From positions 1-15,832 of the forward strand of contig JAZQHY010000064.1 of the NCBI GenBank assembly GCA_045540815.1: 15,832 bases of DNA, in the 5' to 3' direction. The translations under genes were made by a program, and so were the position numbers. Of the stretch, positions 13,073-15,832 are shown piece by piece. This DNA comes from JAZQHR01 sp045540815 (GTDB lineage: Bacteria; Bacillota; Clostridia; UMGS1810). Within the stretch, counting starts at the first letter, position 1. Each line of letters starts with the position of its first letter. The notes under the pieces were generated by a model that searched no databases, was not told the DNA's origin, and saw only the letters and a list, made by a program, of their open reading frames with translations.

Positions 13073-14047
13073 GTGAGAAAAATTAGTAGGGATATACAAT
13101 GTCGGAAATGGCTTTTGACGATTAATAATCCTGACGAGCATAATTTTAGTGAAAGTGAGATTGAAAAGATACTAAATACGTTCAAGTTCAGATATGCTTG
13201 CCTTAGCCGAGAAATCGGTGAAAATGGCACACCGCACATTCACTTGTTTATTTATGCAAACAGCAGAATCCGTTTTTCTACAATAAAAAAACGATTCACA
13301 ACTGCACATATCGACAAAGCCTATGGTTCGGTTGCCGACAATATTGCTTACATAACTAAAACAGGAAAATGGGGAAACACAGATAAAGCCGAAACAAGTG
13401 TTGAGGGAAGTTTTAGAGAGTACGGAGAAGCCCCCTCTGAACTTGAAGAACACTCCCCTGAGTTATCACAAATTCTTGATGATATTGTTTCGGGATTATC
13501 TACAAGTGAAATCATAACCGAATACCCACAACACATTTTCAGAGCAAATGCTATTGATACTGTCAGACAAACTTTTCTTGCCGATAAGTACCGAGAGCGT
13601 ATGCGTAGCGTTTGTGTTACCTACATACACGGAGCAAGCGGTGTTGGTAAAACAAGAGGGATATATAAACAATTCCCTGCGGAAAGCATTTGTAGGATTA
13701 CAACATATCCCAAAAACGGCATAAAGTTTGATTCCTATTCGGGACAAGATGTGCTTGTCTTTGAGGAATTTGCTTCTCAGATTCCTATTGAAGAAATGCT
13801 GAATTTCTTGGATGTTTACCCTTTAATGTTGCCTGCACGATACACAGATAAAGTGGCTTGTTATACCAAAGTTATATTTACAAGCAACTTACCGCTTAAT
13901 AAACAATATGTACGGGAACAAGTTGAAAAGCCGAAAACCTACAATGCCTTTTTAAGGCGAATAAATTATGTAGTCGAGTATGACAAAAAGGGGCATGCAA
14001 AAAAGAAAACTTTACACAAGGAAGTGAAACTAGATGAAGATACTTAA
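13073..14047 (+). CDS. CRESS-DNA-virus-like Rep (HUH endonuclease plus SF3 helicase), likely replication initiator/relaxase
   Basis: A 324-aa protein that nicks DNA through a tyrosine and unwinds it with an SF3 helicase. Endonuclease motifs: I WLLTINNP (13-20), II PHIHLFIY with the HxH metal-binding pair H55/H57, III DNIAYITK with catalytic Y93 and K96. Helicase motifs: Walker A GASGVGKT (187-194), Walker B VLVFEEF (227-233), and motif C VIFTSN (267-272), preceded by the typical LDVYPLMLPARY. This order and length match circovirus/geminivirus and bacterial pCRESS plasmid Reps, not MobA or MOBT relaxases. The start is a GTG overlapping GAGG, so a slightly different start (ATT at 13082) is possible. 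It overlaps the FtsK-like gene by 14 bases. Rep-like relaxases paired with TcpA-type couplers are known from streptococcal mobilizable elements. Confidence 0.9.
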   Translation: MRKISRDIQCRKWLLTINNPDEHNFSESEIEKILNTFKFRYACLSREIGENGTPHIHLFIYANSRIRFSTIKKRFTTAHIDKAYGSVADNIAYITKTGKWGNTDKAETSVEGSFREYGEAPSELEEHSPELSQILDDIVSGLSTSEIITEYPQHIFRANAIDTVRQTFLADKYRERMRSVCVTYIHGASGVGKTRGIYKQFPAESICRITTYPKNGIKFDSYSGQDVLVFEEFASQIPIEEMLNFLDVYPLMLPARYTDKVACYTKVIFTSNLPLNKQYVREQVEKPKTYNAFLRRINYVVEYDKKGHAKKKTLHKEVKLDEDT

Positions 14048-15305
14048 ATCCATAAACTCTGTTCGCTTATTAACAGGTATTAAAAACATTTGGAGCAAGA
14101 AGTGGAAATCTGCGTTTCCTATCCTATTCTTGGTCGCTGTGTTTTTTGCTTGGTATATGACAAGAGATAGCATACTTAAAATTACATCCTCTGCTTTATC
14201 AACGTTTTTATTATGGGGATTTAGCTTAGTAATGATAGCTATTGCAGTTATTGGTGTACTTCTCATTGTATCAATATTAGGTACACCATTATCAGCAAAA
14301 CGAGTTGAAATGTGTCTTTACAATGTCGGCTTTAAAGACAGAGCTGGAAACACACCTCTTTTGTTATCGAGATTTAGAGAAGCAAAAGCCGAAGTGTTGG
14401 AATTTTACTCCCCTACTATTCCCATTACGGAATACGAGAAAAAACTATCTGATATTGAAACGGCTCTTAATGTCCGTATAGTGAGTGTTGATTCAGGCAA
14501 AGATTTTCAACACGTATTTCTAAAAACTATAACTACAAGAAAGGATTTACCACAAATGATTGAATGGAATAATAAACTATTGACAGATAACGAAAGTGTT
14601 TTATTACTTGGCGAAAGTCACCTTGATACAGAAAAGGTAGACTTAAAAGTTACTCCCCATATTCTTATTGGCGGTTCGTCAGGTTCGGGCAAGTCTGTCT
14701 TGCTCAAATTGTTGTTAATGCAATGCGTTGAAAAAGGCTTTGAAGTTCACGTAGCCGATTTTAAAGGCGGTGTTGATTTCTGCGGAGTATGGCAGAGAAA
14801 GTGTAACATAGTTACTCAACAGGAAAAGTTGATTAATTGCCTTGAATACATCGTTGATGAACTGAACAGCAGAAAGCAATTATTTTTTGATTGCGAGTGT
14901 GCAAACATTGAAACATACAACAGGAAATGTAATTGTACTTTCAAAAGGGTAGTTTTTGCATGTGATGAAATAGCTGAACTTCTTGACAAAACAGGCTTAG
15001 ACAAGGAAAGTAAATCTGAGGTTGCAAAAATTGAAAGCCTATTATCCACTATCGCAAGGCAAGGACGAGCTTTTGGAATACATCTTATTTTAGCAACCCA
15101 AAGACCTGATGCTGATGTTCTCAAAGGTCAGATAAAAAACAACATCGACTTTAGAATTTGCGGTAGAGCTGACAAGGTGCTTTCTCAGATTATTCTTGAT
15201 AACTCTGACGGAGCTGAAAAAATCCCAAAGGACAAGCAAGGTATATTCCTTACAAATACAGGTGTTTTATTCAAAGCCTATTATTTTAACGATAATGAAT
15301 GGTGA
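14034..15305 (+). CDS. FtsK/SpoIIIE-family DNA translocase, TcpA-like coupling protein
   Basis: A 423-aa membrane ATPase expected to deliver the Rep-bound strand to a conjugation channel. Two transmembrane helices (about residues 27-43 and 56-82) precede a linker and the motor domain: Walker A GGSSGSGKS (213-221), Walker B VVFACDEI (306-313), and the FtsK-type segment RQGRAFGIHLILATQRPDADVLKG shortly after. The arrangement matches Tn916 Orf21/YdcQ-like and TcpA proteins rather than chromosomal FtsK, which is nearly twice as long and has four membrane helices and a gamma domain. The ATG at 14034 lies within the end of rep and has AAGGAAG upstream, giving translational coupling. xis follows after four bases. 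Confidence 0.9.
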   Translation: MKILKSINSVRLLTGIKNIWSKKWKSAFPILFLVAVFFAWYMTRDSILKITSSALSTFLLWGFSLVMIAIAVIGVLLIVSILGTPLSAKRVEMCLYNVGFKDRAGNTPLLLSRFREAKAEVLEFYSPTIPITEYEKKLSDIETALNVRIVSVDSGKDFQHVFLKTITTRKDLPQMIEWNNKLLTDNESVLLLGESHLDTEKVDLKVTPHILIGGSSGSGKSVLLKLLLMQCVEKGFEVHVADFKGGVDFCGVWQRKCNIVTQQEKLINCLEYIVDELNSRKQLFFDCECANIETYNRKCNCTFKRVVFACDEIAELLDKTGLDKESKSEVAKIESLLSTIARQGRAFGIHLILATQRPDADVLKGQIKNNIDFRICGRADKVLSQIILDNSDGAEKIPKDKQGIFLTNTGVLFKAYYFNDNEW

Positions 15306-15309
15306 TTGT

Positions 15310-15507
15310 ATGGAACAAAATGTACCAATTTGGGAAAAAGCTAATTTAACTATTGTCGAAGCATCAAAGTATAGCAACATAGGACAAAACAAACTTACAG
15401 AGCTGATGAAAGCCCCTAAATGCCCTTTTGTCTTATATGTTGGCAGAAAGAAATTAGTTAAACGAAAGGAATTTGAAAAATTCATTAATCAAAATGTCGT
15501 CTTATAA
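15310..15507 (+). CDS. xis: Excisionase (Tn916 Xis-like)
   Basis: A 65-aa winged-helix directionality factor that would bend the element ends and steer the integrase toward excision. The sequence VPIWEKANLTIVEASKYSNIGQNKLTELM followed by GRKKLVKRKEFEKFI parallels Tn916 Xis (67 aa), which has PIWE, LTIEEAS, IGENKL and IKRKQFEK at the same places. The frame opens earlier, inside the FtsK-like gene, but the ATG at 15310 matches the family N-terminus and lies four bases after the preceding stop, with GGTGA just upstream. It is the last gene of the rep-ftsK-xis message, which ends at the hairpin before int. Confidence 0.88.
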   Translation: MEQNVPIWEKANLTIVEASKYSNIGQNKLTELMKAPKCPFVLYVGRKKLVKRKEFEKFINQNVVL

Positions 15508-15547
15508 TAGCTTTAATAAAAACAATGTAATAATTTCAATTTTCTAA

Positions 15548-15576
15548 TTGAATTTGAAGCCCCATTATGGTATTAT
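15548..15576 (+). promoter_or_regulatory. Promoter of the integrase gene, embedded in the upstream terminator
   Basis: TTGAAT (15548-15553), a 17-base spacer and TATTAT (15571-15576), with start expected near 15583. The -35/-10 region covers the left arm of the terminator hairpin (15556-15599), so int messages made here would contain only its right arm. Confidence 0.5.
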
Positions 15577-15604
15577 ATATAGTGCTATATTGGGGCTTCT
15601 TTTT
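15556..15604 (+). terminator. Terminator between xis and int
   Basis: Arms GAAGCCCCA (15556-15564) and TGGGGCTTC (15591-15599) with a 26-base AT-rich loop, followed by TTTTTG. It would end the rep-ftsK-xis transcript. Confidence 0.75.
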
Positions 15605-15621
15605 GAAAGGAGCTTACTATT

Positions 15622-15832
15622 ATGGGAAAGGATTTAAAAGGCAAAGAACTTGGCGAGGGAATTTATCAGCAATCAAATGGCACATACTGTGCAAGATTTG
15701 TTGACAAATTCGGCAAGCGAAAATCTAAACGCTCAAAGAAATTACAAGAGGTTAAACAATGGCTTGTAGATACAAGATACATTGATGAACATAGTGACCT
15801 TGAACACGCTTCTAATATGATAGTTGATTATT
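15622..15832 (+). CDS. int: Tyrosine recombinase integrase (partial, N-terminal 70 residues)
   Basis: Catalyses integration and excision of the element. The visible part is the N-terminal arm-binding domain: LGEGIYQQSNGTYCARFVD, FGKRKSKRSKKLQEVKQWL is the three-stranded sheet plus helix (AP2-like) found in Tn916 and related phage integrases, and the sequence then enters the SAM-like core-binding domain at MIVDY. The catalytic domain (R-H-R-Y) is beyond the edge, so activity cannot be judged. The ATG at 15622 has AAAGGAG nine to ten bases upstream. Adjacent xis and the terminal position fit the standard end of such elements, so the right attachment site should lie roughly 1-1.2 kb outside the window. 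Confidence 0.88.
   Translation, partial: MGKDLKGKELGEGIYQQSNGTYCARFVDKFGKRKSKRSKKLQEVKQWLVDTRYIDEHSDLEHASNMIVDY

Larger units (their letters stand above)
2950..15832. mobile_element. Integrative mobilizable element (left end to beyond the right edge)
   Basis: Evidence for one element: the chromosomal gene broken near 2950, an A+T-rich accessory block with no housekeeping genes, and a terminal mobility module (DUF961-like, CRESS-type Rep, FtsK/TcpA-like ATPase, Xis, Int) whose xis-int order and terminal position match Tn916-like elements. No VirB4, VirB6 or other secretion genes are present, so transfer would need a helper conjugation machine. The left boundary is inferred from where the DsrE-like frame loses its family resemblance. 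The right boundary is outside the window. Confidence 0.75.

Noticed and set aside
14030..14266. Minus-strand open frame across the rep/ftsK overlap
   Set aside because: Lies fully antisense to two genes with clear motifs; no ribosome site.
2950..15832. Element as a self-transmissible ICE of the Tn916 type
   Set aside because: xis, int and the coupler fit, but no secretion-system genes are present and the relaxase slot holds a CRESS-type Rep; a mobilizable element is the better reading within this window.

Overview
The window reads as a low-GC Gram-positive chromosome, most likely a gut Clostridia (Oscillospiraceae/Ruminococcus-like) genome. The reasons are strong AGGAGG-type ribosome sites, AT-rich intergenic DNA, a UgpC/MsmX-type sugar ABC ATPase, an RsuA next to a small DUF4830-like protein, and a Tn916-type xis/int pair. 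Family names rest on motifs read by eye; no database search was possible.

Region 1 (1-2846, ordinary chromosome, all minus strand): the N-terminal two thirds of a sugar-importer ATPase running off the left edge, then an apparent three-gene unit (HAD phosphatase, DUF4830-like membrane-anchored protein, 16S rRNA pseudouridine synthase RsuA).

Region 2 (2927-about 3300, junction): a well-formed ribosome site and ATG open a gene beginning MKLGIVIY, which looks like the start of a DsrE-family protein, but the frame dies after 16 codons. I infer that an integrative element has inserted here, near 2950. The first bases beyond it carry paired 9-bp direct repeats that could be integrase arm sites, and a nested inverted repeat.

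Region 3 (3310-12461, AT-rich cargo) is a row of independent transcription units, several separated by hairpin terminators: a SIR2-like protein with a PD-(D/E)XK nuclease-like partner (candidate two-gene anti-phage system), a ribbon-helix-helix regulator, a lipoprotein plus a large membrane-anchored surface protein, a J-domain protein, a 130-aa orphan and a 433-aa coiled-coil orphan.

Region 4 (12520-15832, mobility module, plus strand): a DUF961-like small protein, a double-hairpin putative origin, a Rep with the full motif set of eukaryotic CRESS-DNA virus Reps (HUH endonuclease plus SF3 helicase), an FtsK/TcpA-type coupling ATPase, a Tn916-like excisionase, and a tyrosine integrase cut by the right edge. 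No type IV secretion genes are visible, so this looks like an integrative mobilizable element (at least 12.8 kb here) rather than a self-transmissible ICE.

The most striking observation is the hairpin at 13023-13057, just upstream of the CRESS-type rep. Its apex contains AAGTATTAC, which is the porcine circovirus-type nonanucleotide, on the same strand as rep and at the tip of a perfect stem. This suggests a circovirus-like rolling-circle origin working inside a bacterial integrative element, possibly serving also as its transfer origin.
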